From Rhizobium laguerreae (GTDB taxonomy: Bacteria > Pseudomonadota > Alphaproteobacteria > Rhizobiales > Rhizobiaceae): a stretch of DNA of 64,000 bases. The stretch covers positions 203,850-267,849 of the forward strand of contig NZ_MRDM01000031.1 of assembly GCF_002008165.1 (NCBI RefSeq), given 5' to 3'. This document shows positions 50,975 through 60,124 of the stretch, piece by piece. The position numbers were made by a program, and so were the translations under genes. The stretch's first letter is position 1, and every line of letters begins with the position of its first letter. The notes beneath the pieces were generated by a model that made no database searches, was not told the DNA's origin, and worked only from the letters and a program-made list of their open reading frames with translations.

Positions 50975-52585
50975 TCACATCCTGAACAGGCCGAAGCGCG
51001 GCCCTTTCGGGATCGGCGCATTCAGACAGGCGGAAAAGGCAAGGCCCAGCACATCCCGCGTCTGGCGCGGATCGATGATGCCGTCGTCCCAGAGGCGAGC
51101 CGTGGCATAATAGGGATTGCCCTCGGCCTCGTAGCCGGCGCGGATCGGCGCCTTGAAAGCTTCCTCCTCTTCCATAGGCCAATTCTCACCGCGCGCCTCC
51201 ATGGAGTCCCGGCGGATCGTGGCGAGCACCGAGGCCGCCTGTTCGCCGCCCATCACGCTGATGCGGCTGTTCGGCCAGGTGAAGAGAAAGCGCGGGCGAT
51301 AGGCGCGGCCGCACATGCCGTAATTGCCGGCGCCGAAGCTGCCGCCGATGATGACCGTGACCTTCGGCACGGTGGCGGTCGCAACCGCCATCACCAGCTT
51401 TGCCCCATCCTTGGCGATGCCGCCGGCCTCATAGCGGCCGCCGACCATGAAGCCGGAGATGTTTTGCAGAAAGAGCAAAGGCACGCGGCGCTGGCAGGCA
51501 AGCTCGATGAAATGCGCGCCCTTCAGCGCGCTTTCGGAAAACAGCACGCCGTTATTGGCGATGACGGCGACAGGCATGCCCCAGATGCGGGCGAAGCCGC
51601 AGACCAGCGTGGCGCCGTAGAGCGGCTTGAACTCATGCAGTTCCGAGCGATCGACGATCCGGCCGATGACCTCGCGCACATCATAGGGCGAGCGCACATC
51701 CTCCGGGATGAGGCCGCAGAGATCCTCGGGATCGAGCTTCGGCGGTCGTGGCGGCTGCAGGTCGATATCGACTGATTTCACGTTGTTGAGGGTGGCTGCG
51801 ATATCGCGAACGAGCAGCAGCGCATGTTCGTCGTTTTCGGCCACATGATCGACGACGCCGGAGCGGCGGCCATGGGTTTCGGCGCCGCCGAGCTCTTCGG
51901 CCGAGATGATCTCGCCGGTTGCGGCCTTCACCAGCGGCGGGCCGGCGAGGAAGATCGTGCCCTGGTTGCGCACAATGACCGTTTCGTCGGACATGGCGGG
52001 CACATAGGCGCCGCCGGCGGTACAGCTTCCCATAACGCAGGCGATCTGCGGAATGCCTTCGGCCGACATCTGGGCCTGGTTGTAGAAGATCGCGCCGAAA
52101 TGGTCGCGGTCGGGAAAGACTTCGGCCTGATGCGGAAGATTGGCGCCGCCGCTATCGACCAGATAGAGACAGGGCAACCGGTTCTGCAGGGCGATCTCCT
52201 GCGCCCGCAGATGTTTCTTTACCGTCATCGGGAAATAGGCGCCGCCCTTCACCGTCGCATCATTGGCGACGATCATCACCTCGCGGCCGGCAACGCGGCC
52301 GATGCCTGATATGATGCCGGCGCCCGGCGCCTCGTCATCATACATGCCGTTGGCCGCCAGCGTGCCGATCTCCAGGAACGGGCTGCCGGCATCGATGAGC
52401 AGCTGGATACGATCGCGAGGCAGCAGCTTGCCCTTGCTGGCATGGCGCTCGCGCGCCGTTTGCGATCCACCCTCGCGCGCTTTCGCCGAACGGTCCTGGA
52501 GCTCGTCGATCAGCGCTTTGTTCTTGCTGGCATTGGCCTTGAAGCTGTCGCTGTCGCGGTCGATCGCAGTCGAAATCACCGTCAT
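50975..52585 (-). CDS. mccB: Methylcrotonyl-CoA carboxylase beta subunit
   Basis: This 536-residue carboxyltransferase subunit has the two crotonase-fold halves: LVDSGGANLPHQAEVFPDRDHFG and GSCTAGGAYVPAMSDE in the N-terminal half; LQNISGFMVGGRYEAGGIAKDGAK and GGSFGAGNYGMCGRAYRPRF in the C-terminal half. These are hallmarks of MccB rather than PccB. It transfers the carboxyl group from biotin to methylcrotonyl-CoA. Its start overlaps the isovaleryl-CoA dehydrogenase stop (ATGA), and seven bases separate it from mccA. Confidence 0.94.
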   Translation of the reverse strand: MTVISTAIDRDSDSFKANASKNKALIDELQDRSAKAREGGSQTARERHASKGKLLPRDRIQLLIDAGSPFLEIGTLAANGMYDDEAPGAGIISGIGRVAGREVMIVANDATVKGGAYFPMTVKKHLRAQEIALQNRLPCLYLVDSGGANLPHQAEVFPDRDHFGAIFYNQAQMSAEGIPQIACVMGSCTAGGAYVPAMSDETVIVRNQGTIFLAGPPLVKAATGEIISAEELGGAETHGRRSGVVDHVAENDEHALLLVRDIAATLNNVKSVDIDLQPPRPPKLDPEDLCGLIPEDVRSPYDVREVIGRIVDRSELHEFKPLYGATLVCGFARIWGMPVAVIANNGVLFSESALKGAHFIELACQRRVPLLFLQNISGFMVGGRYEAGGIAKDGAKLVMAVATATVPKVTVIIGGSFGAGNYGMCGRAYRPRFLFTWPNSRISVMGGEQAASVLATIRRDSMEARGENWPMEEEEAFKAPIRAGYEAEGNPYYATARLWDDGIIDPRQTRDVLGLAFSACLNAPIPKGPRFGLFRM

Positions 52586-53727
52586 GACGCAATGAGCTCC
52601 CGGCCGATCAGGTAGCGGCGGATCTCATTGGTGCCGGCGCCGATATCGTAAAGCTTGGCGTCGCGCAAAAAGCGTTCGACCGGCCATTCCTTGGTATAGC
52701 CGGCGCCGCCGAGCGCCTGGATCGCCTCCAGCGAGACCTTCACGGCATTTTCGCTGGCAAAGAGGATCGCAGCAGCTGCATCCGTCCGCGTCGCGCGGCC
52801 GGCATCGCAGGCGCGGGCGACGGAATAGACATAGGCACGCGCCGAATTCAGCGCGACATACATGTCGGCAATCTTGCCTTGCATCAGCTGGAAATCGCCG
52901 ATCGCTTTGCCGAACTGTTTGCGATCGCGCACATAGGGCAGCACGACATCGAGGCAGGCCTGCATGATGCCGAGCGGGCCGGCGGCGAGCACGGCTCGCT
53001 CGTAATCGAGGCCGGACATCAGGATCTTCACGCCTTCGCCTTCCCGGCTCATCAGCGCCTCGGCCGGCACCGCGCAATCCTCGAAGACCAGTTCGGCCGT
53101 GTCGCTGCCGCGCATGCCGAGTTTGGAAAGCTTCTTGGAGACGCTGAAGCCGGGCAGGCCTTTCTCGATGATCAAGGCGGAAATGCCTTTCGGGCCGGCT
53201 GCGGGATCGGTTTTGGCATAGACAACAAGCACGTCGGCATGCGGCGCGTTGGTGATCCAGAACTTGGTGCCGTTCAGAATATAGCGATCGCCTTTTTTCT
53301 CGGCACGCAACCGCATGGAGACGACATCGGAACCGGCGCCGACCTCCGACATGGCGAGCGAACCGACATGTTCGCCGGAGATCAGCTTCGGCAGATAGCG
53401 GCGCTTTTGTTCCGGCGAGGCCCAGCGGCGGATCTGGTTGACGCAGAGATTGGAATGGGCGCCGTAACTCAAGCCGACGGAGGCCGAGGCGCGCGAAACT
53501 TCCTCCATGGCGACAACATGATCGAGATAACCAAGACCGGCGCCACCGAATTCTTCCTCGACGGTGATACCATGCAGGCCGAGCGCACCCATCTCGGGCC
53601 AGAGCTGGCGTGGAAACGTGTTGCTTTCGTCGATCTCCGCAGCCAGCGGAGCAATATGATCGGCGGCAAACCGCACCGTCGTTTCACGGATCGCGTCCGC
53701 GGTTTCGCCGAGCGAAAAATCAAACAT
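52582..53727 (-). CDS. ivd: Isovaleryl-CoA dehydrogenase
   Basis: This 381-residue FAD acyl-CoA dehydrogenase has the signatures LAMSEVGAGSDVVSM, KFWITNAPHADVLVVYAKTD and KQFGKAIGDFQLMQGKIADMY. The catalytic Glu is in LDYERAVLAAGPLGIM near residue 240, the position used by isovaleryl-CoA dehydrogenases rather than near the C-terminus. It oxidises isovaleryl-CoA to 3-methylcrotonyl-CoA. The ATG at 53727 has GGGAGGAG five bases upstream. It is the first gene of the five-gene leucine operon. Confidence 0.93.
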   Translation of the reverse strand: MFDFSLGETADAIRETTVRFAADHIAPLAAEIDESNTFPRQLWPEMGALGLHGITVEEEFGGAGLGYLDHVVAMEEVSRASASVGLSYGAHSNLCVNQIRRWASPEQKRRYLPKLISGEHVGSLAMSEVGAGSDVVSMRLRAEKKGDRYILNGTKFWITNAPHADVLVVYAKTDPAAGPKGISALIIEKGLPGFSVSKKLSKLGMRGSDTAELVFEDCAVPAEALMSREGEGVKILMSGLDYERAVLAAGPLGIMQACLDVVLPYVRDRKQFGKAIGDFQLMQGKIADMYVALNSARAYVYSVARACDAGRATRTDAAAAILFASENAVKVSLEAIQALGGAGYTKEWPVERFLRDAKLYDIGAGTNEIRRYLIGRELIAS

Positions 53728-53842
53728 GGCACTCCTCCCGCTGAAATATGTAGCGCGGGTTGCGGCGGGTTCAAAGTGCCCTTGAATGATGCGGCCGAAG
53801 AGCCTTGCGAATTCTTGTCGAGGGCGCGTGAGCGTCATTTTC

Positions 53843-53876
53843 TTGAAAATATGGAAAATATGGAATATATGGAATT
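53843..53876 (+). promoter_or_regulatory. Promoter with three 9-bp tandem repeats before the Phd-type antitoxin
   Basis: TTGAAA (53843-53848) and TATATG (53866-53871) are 17 bases apart. Three tandem copies of a 9-mer, TATGGAAAA, TATGGAATA and TATGGAATT (53850-53876), cover the spacer and -10. Regular spacing over a promoter suggests cooperative antitoxin binding. Confidence 0.5.
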
Positions 53877-53893
53877 AAACCGGAGAGATTTTT

Positions 53894-54154
53894 ATGCGAC
53901 AGTTCACGACAGGTGATCTCAACAAACAGATCGGCGATGTCACCGATGTCGCGAGCCGCGAGCCGGTTATTCTCACCCGCCACAACAAGCCACGTTTCGT
54001 GCTGATGAGCTATGAGCACTATCAGCGAATGCGCAGCGGCGGGGACCCGCGTCGTGCGCATCACATTTCGGAGATGCCGGACGAGCATGCCGAATTGTTC
54101 GACGAGGCGATTGAGCGGCTGGCGCGCGGGGAAAGCTACGACGATGAACCATGA
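53894..54154 (+). CDS. Phd/YefM-family antitoxin
   Basis: This 86-residue protein has the Phd fold: MRQFTTGDLNKQIGDVTDVASREPVILTRHNKPRFVLMSYEHYQRM in residues 1-46, with the conserved ARE-like and hydrophobic strand pattern. An acidic C-terminus (DEHAELFDEAIERLARG) should bind the toxin. GGAGAG lies seven bases upstream of the ATG. The toxin gene starts 11 bases before its end. It should repress the promoter at 53843-53876 and neutralise the neighbouring protein. Confidence 0.85.
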   Translation: MRQFTTGDLNKQIGDVTDVASREPVILTRHNKPRFVLMSYEHYQRMRSGGDPRRAHHISEMPDEHAELFDEAIERLARGESYDDEP

Positions 54155-54563
54155 GTTTCGTCCTGGCGAGGTGATAACCTATCCCTATCTCTGGGCATGG
54201 CAACAGCAGCGTGGTGAGACCGAGGGGCGCAAACGGCGCCCAGTCTGTGTCGTCATCGCGATCCGCAGTGCTGGCGATGGAAACACCCATCTCGTCCTTC
54301 TGGCAATCACCACACAGCCGCCGGAAGTGGGAAGGGTTGGCCTGGAAATTCCTGATATCGAACGCCGCCGCGCCGGTCTCGGTGATCTCAAACAGAGTTG
54401 GATCGTCGTCGACGAATACAATTACGATATCGTCGAGCGCTCCTGGTACATCGAGCCTCATCAGGCGGTTCTTGGTCGCTTCAGCAAGTCCTTCATGATG
54501 AAGATTGCCGCCATGTTCGCGAAAGCGCGAGGCCAGTCAGGGCGGGTCAACCGATTCGACTGA
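54144..54563 (+). CDS. PemK/MazF-like putative toxin
   Basis: This 139-residue protein has the layout of PemK/MazF barrels: PGEVITYPYLWAWQQQRGET at the start, RKRRPVCVVIAI, then LVLLAITTQPP and a C-terminal helix. Known members are sequence-specific mRNA endonucleases. The match is weak, so the assignment leans on its position after the Phd-type antitoxin with an 11-base overlap. Phd partners are usually Doc or RelE, so the pairing is a hybrid. Its last 27 bases overlap the convergent AraC gene. Confidence 0.65.
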   Translation: MNHEFRPGEVITYPYLWAWQQQRGETEGRKRRPVCVVIAIRSAGDGNTHLVLLAITTQPPEVGRVGLEIPDIERRRAGLGDLKQSWIVVDEYNYDIVERSWYIEPHQAVLGRFSKSFMMKIAAMFAKARGQSGRVNRFD

Positions 54564-55658
54564 CATGCCCTCGATTTCCGCTCCGTCCCGCCGAAAGACC
54601 TCGGGGCTCTTGTCCATCCATTTCCGGAAGGCCCGAAAGAAGGCGCTCGGCTCGGAATAGCCGAGATGCACGGCAATCTCGCCGATGGTCTTCGGCGTGT
54701 TCAGCAGCAGTTCGACGGCGAGGTCGCGGCGGATGTCGTCCTTGATGGCGGCATAACTTTGTCCCTCGTCGCGCAGGCGGTGGCGGAGCGTGGAGGGCGG
54801 CATGCGCATATCGGCGGCAAGCTCGGCAAAACTCCGCCACATGGCAGGCGTTGCCTGGTTCAAGCGCCGGCGGACGGCGGCGGCGATGCCGGCATCATAG
54901 CGATAGCGTATCAGAATATTGGCGGGCGCGCCGCGCAGGAACTGTTTGAGCGCCTGTTCGCTGCGCGCCACCGGCAGGTCGAGCAAGGCGCTGTCGAAGC
55001 CGAGCCGACTGATGGCTTGCGAGAAACGCACCGGGGCGCCGAAGAAGAGCCGGTAGTCGGCCCCTTGTTTGGGTTCCGCGCAGCGGAAATCGACGAGCCG
55101 GATCGGAATGCGCCGGCCGACCAGCCAGCAGATGATGCCGTGCAGGATGATCCAGTAGGTGCGGTAGGCGAAGGCCGAACGCGGGCCGCCGGCGTCGCTG
55201 AGCTCGATCTCGGCCAGACCGTTGCGGATGACGAGCCGTCCCCGGGGATCGTCGAGCACGACATCGAGGAAGCGCAGCGCCCGGCGGAGCGCATGACCGA
55301 GCGTCGGCGCATGCAGGACAGAGTGGCAGAGCAGCGTGAAGCTGCCGCTGCGCATCGGTCGGCCCCCCATGCCGAAGAATTCATCGTCGAGCTCGGCGGC
55401 GATCGCCAGCCAGAGCGCGCCATAGGTCTCTGCCGAAACCGGCTGATCGACTGGGGATGCCAGGCCGACGGGGGCAAGAATAGGCTCTGTCGGCTTATCC
55501 AGCCGCCGCAGGCTGTCGAGTGCCTCCTCCACGAAGCCCGGCGCGATCATGCGTCGCTCGATCTCGGCCATTCTATCCTCGCTATGGCAAAACTGTCCGA
55601 AATAATGGAGCAGTTCTGTCATCGCTTGCAATAGGCCGACGGAATAGAGTCCTCTCAT
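54537..55658 (-). CDS. AraC-family transcriptional regulator
   Basis: This 373-residue regulator has an N-terminal arabinose-binding-like domain of the PF12625 type (about residues 25-220). A C-terminal AraC DNA-binding domain with two helix-turn-helices follows: FAELAADMRMPPSTLRHRLRDEGQ and TIGEIAVHLGYSEPSAFFRAFRKW near residue 335. ATG 55658 or 55622 are both possible; neither has a strong ribosome site. It is divergent from the operon of short-chain dehydrogenase, thiolase and the branched-chain dehydrogenase complex. I infer that it controls it in response to an acyl-CoA or fatty or branched acid. Confidence 0.87.
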   Translation of the reverse strand: MRGLYSVGLLQAMTELLHYFGQFCHSEDRMAEIERRMIAPGFVEEALDSLRRLDKPTEPILAPVGLASPVDQPVSAETYGALWLAIAAELDDEFFGMGGRPMRSGSFTLLCHSVLHAPTLGHALRRALRFLDVVLDDPRGRLVIRNGLAEIELSDAGGPRSAFAYRTYWIILHGIICWLVGRRIPIRLVDFRCAEPKQGADYRLFFGAPVRFSQAISRLGFDSALLDLPVARSEQALKQFLRGAPANILIRYRYDAGIAAAVRRRLNQATPAMWRSFAELAADMRMPPSTLRHRLRDEGQSYAAIKDDIRRDLAVELLLNTPKTIGEIAVHLGYSEPSAFFRAFRKWMDKSPEVFRRDGAEIEGMSVESVDPP

Positions 55659-55704
55659 TCGGCTGAGCCTGGAGGAGGCGCGGCCGGTAGGGAGGAACAG
55701 ATTC

Positions 55705-56472
55705 ATGCTGATCCGAGGTGCAAGTTTCATCGTGACCGGCGGCGGCTCCGGCCTCGGCGCGGCGACGGCGCGCATGGTTGTGGAGGCGGGTGGACGGGTG
55801 ACAATCGCCGATCTCAACGCGGAAGCCGGTCAGGAAATCGTCCGGGAATTCGGAAGCGATGCCCGTTTCATCAAGGCCGACGTGGCTGATGGCGAGGAGG
55901 GGGCGGCGGCGGTTGCCGCTGCCGTCGAAGCCTTCGGCGGCTTGCGCGGATTGGTGAATTGCGCGGGCGTGGCGCCGGCCGAAAAAGTGATCGGCCGCGA
56001 CGGACCGCACCGGCTGGAGAGTTTTGCCCGCACGGTGAGCATCAATCTCATCGGCACATTCAACATGGTCCGGCTGGCCGCCGCAGCAATCCAGAAGACC
56101 GAGCCGGATGCCGAAGGCGAACGCGGCGTCATCGTCAATACGGCCTCGGTTGCAGCCTTCGACGGCCAGATCGGCCAAGCAGCCTATGCCGCCTCCAAGG
56201 GCGGGGTGGCGGCGATGACCTTGCCGATCGCCCGCGAGCTTGCACGTCACGGCATTCGCGTCGTGTCGATCGCGCCCGGCATTTTCGAGACGCCGATGAT
56301 GGCTGATATGCCGGCCGAGGTTCAGACAGCACTCGGCAAGAGCGTGCCTTTTCCGCCGCGGCTCGGCCGTCCGGCGGAATTCGCCGGGCTGGTGCGTCAT
56401 ATCTTTGAAAACAACATGCTGAACGGCGAGGTCATCCGCCTCGACGGCGCATTGCGAATGGGCGCGCGCTGA
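55705..56472 (+). CDS. Short-chain dehydrogenase (3-hydroxyacyl-CoA dehydrogenase type 2-like)
   Basis: This 255-residue NAD-dependent SDR has cofactor motif VTGGGSGLGAATA, NCAGVAPAEK, catalytic Ser in NTASVAAFDG and the YAASKGG motif, then the C-terminal segment SIAPGIFETPMMADMP. The sequence pattern, especially VKADVADGEE and FPPRLGRPAEFA-like parts, matches 2-methyl-3-hydroxybutyryl-CoA dehydrogenases (HSD17B10 type) of isoleucine degradation. GGGAGGAAC precedes the ATG. It is the first gene of the plus-strand operon. Confidence 0.87.
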   Translation: MLIRGASFIVTGGGSGLGAATARMVVEAGGRVTIADLNAEAGQEIVREFGSDARFIKADVADGEEGAAAVAAAVEAFGGLRGLVNCAGVAPAEKVIGRDGPHRLESFARTVSINLIGTFNMVRLAAAAIQKTEPDAEGERGVIVNTASVAAFDGQIGQAAYAASKGGVAAMTLPIARELARHGIRVVSIAPGIFETPMMADMPAEVQTALGKSVPFPPRLGRPAEFAGLVRHIFENNMLNGEVIRLDGALRMGAR

Positions 56473-56495
56473 GCGGGTTGCCCGAAGGAGGAAAG

Positions 56496-57704
56496 ATGGT
56501 TTTGCAAGACCCCATCGTTATCGTCGGTGCAGCGCGCACCCCGATCGGCAGCTTTCAAGGAGAGCTGAAGGATGCAACTGCACCGGAACTCGGAGCAACC
56601 GCGATCCGAGCGGCGCTTGAGCGGAGTCGCGTCGAGGCCGAGGCGATCGAGGAGGTCGTCTTCGGCTGCGTGCTGTCGGCGGGACAGGGGCAGGCGCCGG
56701 CGCGCCAGGCGGCGATCCATGCCGGCCTGCCCTTCGCGACCGCGGCCAGCACCGTCAACAAGATGTGCGGCTCGGGCATGAAGGCGGTCATGATGGCGCA
56801 TGACCTGATCGCCGCCGGCAGCGCTTCCCTGGCAGTCGCGGGCGGCATGGAAAGCATGACGAATGCGCCCTATCTCCTTGACAAGGCCCGTGGCGGCTAC
56901 AGGCTCGGCCATGGGCGTGTCGTGGATCACATGTTCCTCGACGGGCTGGAGGATGCTTATGACAAGGGGCGCTTGATGGGCAGCTTCGCGGAGGATTGCG
57001 CCGAAGCCTATCAGTTCACGCGCGAGGCGCAGGACAACTACGCCATCGCCTCGCTGACGCGGGCGCAGAAGGCGATCGCCGAAGGCTGTTTCGAAAGCGA
57101 GATCGCGCCGGTTACGGGGAAATCGGGCAAAGCCCAGCAGGTGGCGAGCCGCGATGAACAGCCCGGCAAGGCGAAGCTTGACAAGATCCCGACGCTGAAA
57201 CCCGCCTTCCGCGACGGCGGCACGGTGACCGCCGCCAATTCCAGCTCGATCTCCGATGGTGCAGCAGCCCTTGTGCTGATGCGCCGTTCCGAAGCGGAGG
57301 ATCGCGGCCTGAAGCCGCTGGCGACGATCCTCGGCCATGCCACGCATTCGCAGGCACCCAATCTTTTCACCACGGCGCCGATCGGTGCGCTGCAGAAGCT
57401 GTCCGATCGCACCGGTCTGCCGCTGTCGGAGGTCGATCTGTTTGAAATCAACGAGGCTTTCGCCGTCGTCGCCATGGCGGCGATGCGTGATCTCAACCTG
57501 CCGCATGAAAAAGTGAACGTGCATGGCGGCGCCTGCGCGCTCGGCCATCCGATTGGCGCCTCGGGGGCGCGGATTCTGGTGACGCTGCTTGCCGCCCTGG
57601 ACCGATACGACCTGAAGCGTGGCATGGCCGCGCTCTGCATCGGCGGCGGCGAGGCGACGGCTGTCGCCATCGAACGGCACGAGCGGGGAGGGCGAAACAG
57701 ATGA
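56496..57704 (+). CDS. Acetyl-CoA acyltransferase (thiolase)
   Basis: This 402-residue thiolase begins VLQDPIVIVGAARTPIGSFQG and carries the nucleophilic Cys in NKMCGSGMKAV near residue 90. The catalytic His is in GGACALGHPIGASGAR near residue 355 and the second Cys in ALCIGGGEAT. It cleaves 3-ketoacyl-CoA, here probably 2-methylacetoacetyl-CoA to acetyl-CoA and propionyl-CoA. ATG 56496 has AGGAGG four bases upstream; an upstream TTG is unlikely. The stop overlaps the next gene by four bases. Confidence 0.92.
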   Translation: MVLQDPIVIVGAARTPIGSFQGELKDATAPELGATAIRAALERSRVEAEAIEEVVFGCVLSAGQGQAPARQAAIHAGLPFATAASTVNKMCGSGMKAVMMAHDLIAAGSASLAVAGGMESMTNAPYLLDKARGGYRLGHGRVVDHMFLDGLEDAYDKGRLMGSFAEDCAEAYQFTREAQDNYAIASLTRAQKAIAEGCFESEIAPVTGKSGKAQQVASRDEQPGKAKLDKIPTLKPAFRDGGTVTAANSSSISDGAAALVLMRRSEAEDRGLKPLATILGHATHSQAPNLFTTAPIGALQKLSDRTGLPLSEVDLFEINEAFAVVAMAAMRDLNLPHEKVNVHGGACALGHPIGASGARILVTLLAALDRYDLKRGMAALCIGGGEATAVAIERHERGGRNR

Positions 57705-58828
57705 TCCTTTCCGACCTCCAGCAGCAAATCTCGGATCTCGCCCGCGACTTTGCCCGCGACCGGCTGGCGCCCGGGGCGGCCAAACGCGACCGGGAGCATC
57801 TCTTCCCGCGCGAGGAATTGAAGGAAATGGGCGAACTCGGGCTGCTCGGCATGCTGGTGCCGGAGGCCTATGGCGGGTCGGATACGGGTGTGATTGCCTA
57901 TGCGGCGGCGCTGGAGGAGATTGCCGCCGGCGACGGACCCTGTTCTACGATCATGAGCGTGCATAGCTCCGTCGGTTGTGTGCCGATCCTCAAATTCGGG
58001 ACCGAGGAGCAGCGGCAGCGCTTCCTGCCGAAACTGGCTAGCGGCGAATGGATTGGCGGCTTTGCGCTGACCGAGCCGCAGGCCGGTTCCGATGCCTCCA
58101 ACCTGAAGACGCGGGCGCACCGCGACGGCGATCACTATGTGCTCGACGGTTCCAAGCAATTCATCACCTCGGGCAAGAACGGTCATGTCATCATCGTCTT
58201 TGCCGTGACCGATCCCGATGTCGGCAAGAAGGGCATTACCGCCTTCATCGTGCCGACGGATACGCCGGGCTACGAGGTGATCCGTGTTGAGGAAAAACTT
58301 GGGCTGCATTCCTCCGATACCTGCCAGATCGCCTTCAACAGCATGCGCATTCCGGCAGAACTCAGGCTCGGTGCGGAAGGCGAGGGCTATCGCATCGCGC
58401 TCGCCAATCTCGAGGGCGGACGGATCGGCATCGCGGCACAAGCCGTCGGCATGGCGCGGGCGGCCTTCGAGGCGGCGCGCGATTATGCCCGGGAGCGCAT
58501 CGCCTTCGGCAAGCCGATCGTCGAGCACCAGGCCGTTGCGTTCCGCCTTGCCGATATGGCGGTACGGATCGAGGCGGCGCGGCAGCTGGTTTTTCATGTC
58601 GCCTCGCTTAGGGAAGCCGGGCTGCCCTGCCTGTCGGAAGCCTCGATGGCGAAACTTTTTGCCTCCGAAATGGCCGAGCGCGTCTGTTCCGACGCGATCC
58701 AGATCCATGGAGGTTATGGCTACATCGCCGATTATCCGGTCGAGCGCATCTACCGCGATGTGCGCATCTGCCAGATCTATGAAGGAACAAGCGACGTGCA
58801 GCGCATGGTGATCGCCCGCAATCTCTAA
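57701..58828 (+). CDS. Acyl-CoA dehydrogenase (short/branched-chain)
   Basis: This 375-residue FAD enzyme has the signatures FALTEPQAGSDASNLKTRA and GSKQFITSGKNGHVIIVFAVTD. ERIAFGKPIVEHQAVAFRLADM and IHGGYGYIADYPVERIYRD follow. The catalytic Glu is in QIYEGTSDVQRMVIARN near residue 363, as in short-chain, isobutyryl- and 2-methylbutyryl-CoA dehydrogenases. It should introduce the double bond after the branched-chain dehydrogenase complex has acted. It is coupled to the thiolase gene by ATGA. Confidence 0.91.
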   Translation: MILSDLQQQISDLARDFARDRLAPGAAKRDREHLFPREELKEMGELGLLGMLVPEAYGGSDTGVIAYAAALEEIAAGDGPCSTIMSVHSSVGCVPILKFGTEEQRQRFLPKLASGEWIGGFALTEPQAGSDASNLKTRAHRDGDHYVLDGSKQFITSGKNGHVIIVFAVTDPDVGKKGITAFIVPTDTPGYEVIRVEEKLGLHSSDTCQIAFNSMRIPAELRLGAEGEGYRIALANLEGGRIGIAAQAVGMARAAFEAARDYARERIAFGKPIVEHQAVAFRLADMAVRIEAARQLVFHVASLREAGLPCLSEASMAKLFASEMAERVCSDAIQIHGGYGYIADYPVERIYRDVRICQIYEGTSDVQRMVIARNL

Positions 58829-58837
58829 GCACCACAT

Positions 58838-58870
58838 CCGGCCCTGCTTCCGGAGGAGGAGCAAGGCCGG
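58838..58870 (+). terminator. Hairpin between acyl-CoA dehydrogenase and E1-alpha genes
   Basis: CCGGCC and GGCCGG (58838-58843, 58865-58870) plus TGCT/AGCA across one mismatch make a two-part stem. No U-run follows, and the AGGGAGGAAAG ribosome site begins four bases later. It may tune the balance between the two halves of the operon. Confidence 0.4.
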
Positions 58871-58890
58871 CAAAGGGAGGAAAGAAAGAC

Positions 58891-60123
58891 ATGGTGGATT
58901 CCGCTCGTTTGAGCCTGCATGTCCCCGAACCCGCCGTTCGCCCCGGTGGTCAGCCCGATTTTTCCAACGTCAAGATTGCCAAGGCCGGTTCGGTGCAGCG
59001 GCCGGAGGTGGATGTCGCATCCGAAGATATCCGCGACCTTGCCTATTCCATCATCCGCGTTTTGAATCGCGAGGGCGAGGCGGTCGGTCCCTGGGCTGGG
59101 TCGCTCTCCGATGAGGCGTTGCTGACCGGGCTTCGTAACATGATGAAGCTGCGTGCCTTCGACGCCCGCATGCTGATGGCGCAGCGGCAGGGCAAGACTT
59201 CCTTCTACATGCAGCATCTCGGCGAGGAGGCCGTCAGCTGTGCCTTCCGCAAGGCGCTCGAGAAGGGCGATATGAATTTCCCGACCTATCGCCAGGCCGG
59301 CCTGCTGATTGCCGACGACTACCCGATGGTCGAGATGATGAACCAGATCTACTCGAACGAGAGCGATCCTTTGCGCGGCCGGCAACTGCCGATCATGTAT
59401 TCCTCCAAGGAACACGGCTTCTTCACCATCTCGGGCAATCTCGCCACCCAATATGTGCAGGCTGTCGGCTGGGCGATGGCTTCGGCGATCAAGAATGACG
59501 GCCGCATTGCCGCGGCCTGGATCGGCGACGGATCGACGGCGGAATCGGATTTCCACTCGGCGCTCGTTTTTGCCTCGACCTATAAGGCGCCCGTCATTCT
59601 CAACATCGTCAACAATCAGTGGGCGATCTCGACCTTCCAGGGCATTGCCCGCGGCGGCTCCGGCACCTTCGCGGCGCGCGGCCTCGGCTTCGGCATTCCG
59701 GCGCTGCGTGTCGACGGAAACGACTATCTCGCTGTCCATGCCGTCGCCCGCTGGGCGGCCGAGCGCGCCCGGCGCAATCTTGGCCCGACGCTGATCGAAT
59801 ATGTAACCTATCGCGTCGGTGCGCATTCGACCTCCGACGATCCGAGCGCCTATCGGCCCAAGACGGAATCGGAGGCCTGGCCGCTCGGCGATCCCGTGCT
59901 GCGGCTGAAGAAACATCTGATCGTCAAGGGCGCATGGTCGGAGGAACGGCATGTGCAGGCCGAAGCCGAAATCATGGATGAGGTGATCGAGGCGCAGCGC
60001 CAGGCAGAGGCGCATGGCACGCTGCATGCCGGCGGCAGGCCTTCGGTGCGCGACATTTTCGAGGGCGTCTATGCCGAGATGCCGCCGCATATCCGCCGCC
60101 AGCGACAGAAGGCGGGGTACTGA
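58891..60123 (+). CDS. bkdA1: Branched-chain 2-oxoacid dehydrogenase E1 component, alpha subunit
   Basis: This 410-residue subunit binds thiamine diphosphate through GDGSTAESDFHSALVFASTYK and NNQWAIST near residues 212-250; the phosphorylation-loop-like GAHSTSDDPSAYRPKTE lies near residue 312. It decarboxylates the 2-oxoacids of leucine, isoleucine and valine. Length and N-terminal extension match Pseudomonas BkdA1. AGGGAGGAAAG precedes the ATG. The beta-subunit gene follows after one base. Confidence 0.94.
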   Translation: MVDSARLSLHVPEPAVRPGGQPDFSNVKIAKAGSVQRPEVDVASEDIRDLAYSIIRVLNREGEAVGPWAGSLSDEALLTGLRNMMKLRAFDARMLMAQRQGKTSFYMQHLGEEAVSCAFRKALEKGDMNFPTYRQAGLLIADDYPMVEMMNQIYSNESDPLRGRQLPIMYSSKEHGFFTISGNLATQYVQAVGWAMASAIKNDGRIAAAWIGDGSTAESDFHSALVFASTYKAPVILNIVNNQWAISTFQGIARGGSGTFAARGLGFGIPALRVDGNDYLAVHAVARWAAERARRNLGPTLIEYVTYRVGAHSTSDDPSAYRPKTESEAWPLGDPVLRLKKHLIVKGAWSEERHVQAEAEIMDEVIEAQRQAEAHGTLHAGGRPSVRDIFEGVYAEMPPHIRRQRQKAGY

Positions 60124-60124
60124 C

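Noticed and set aside
53850..53876. Three short tandem repeats considered as a CRISPR fragment
   Set aside because: Nine-base units without spacers, overlapping a promoter, are not a CRISPR array; no cas genes are present.
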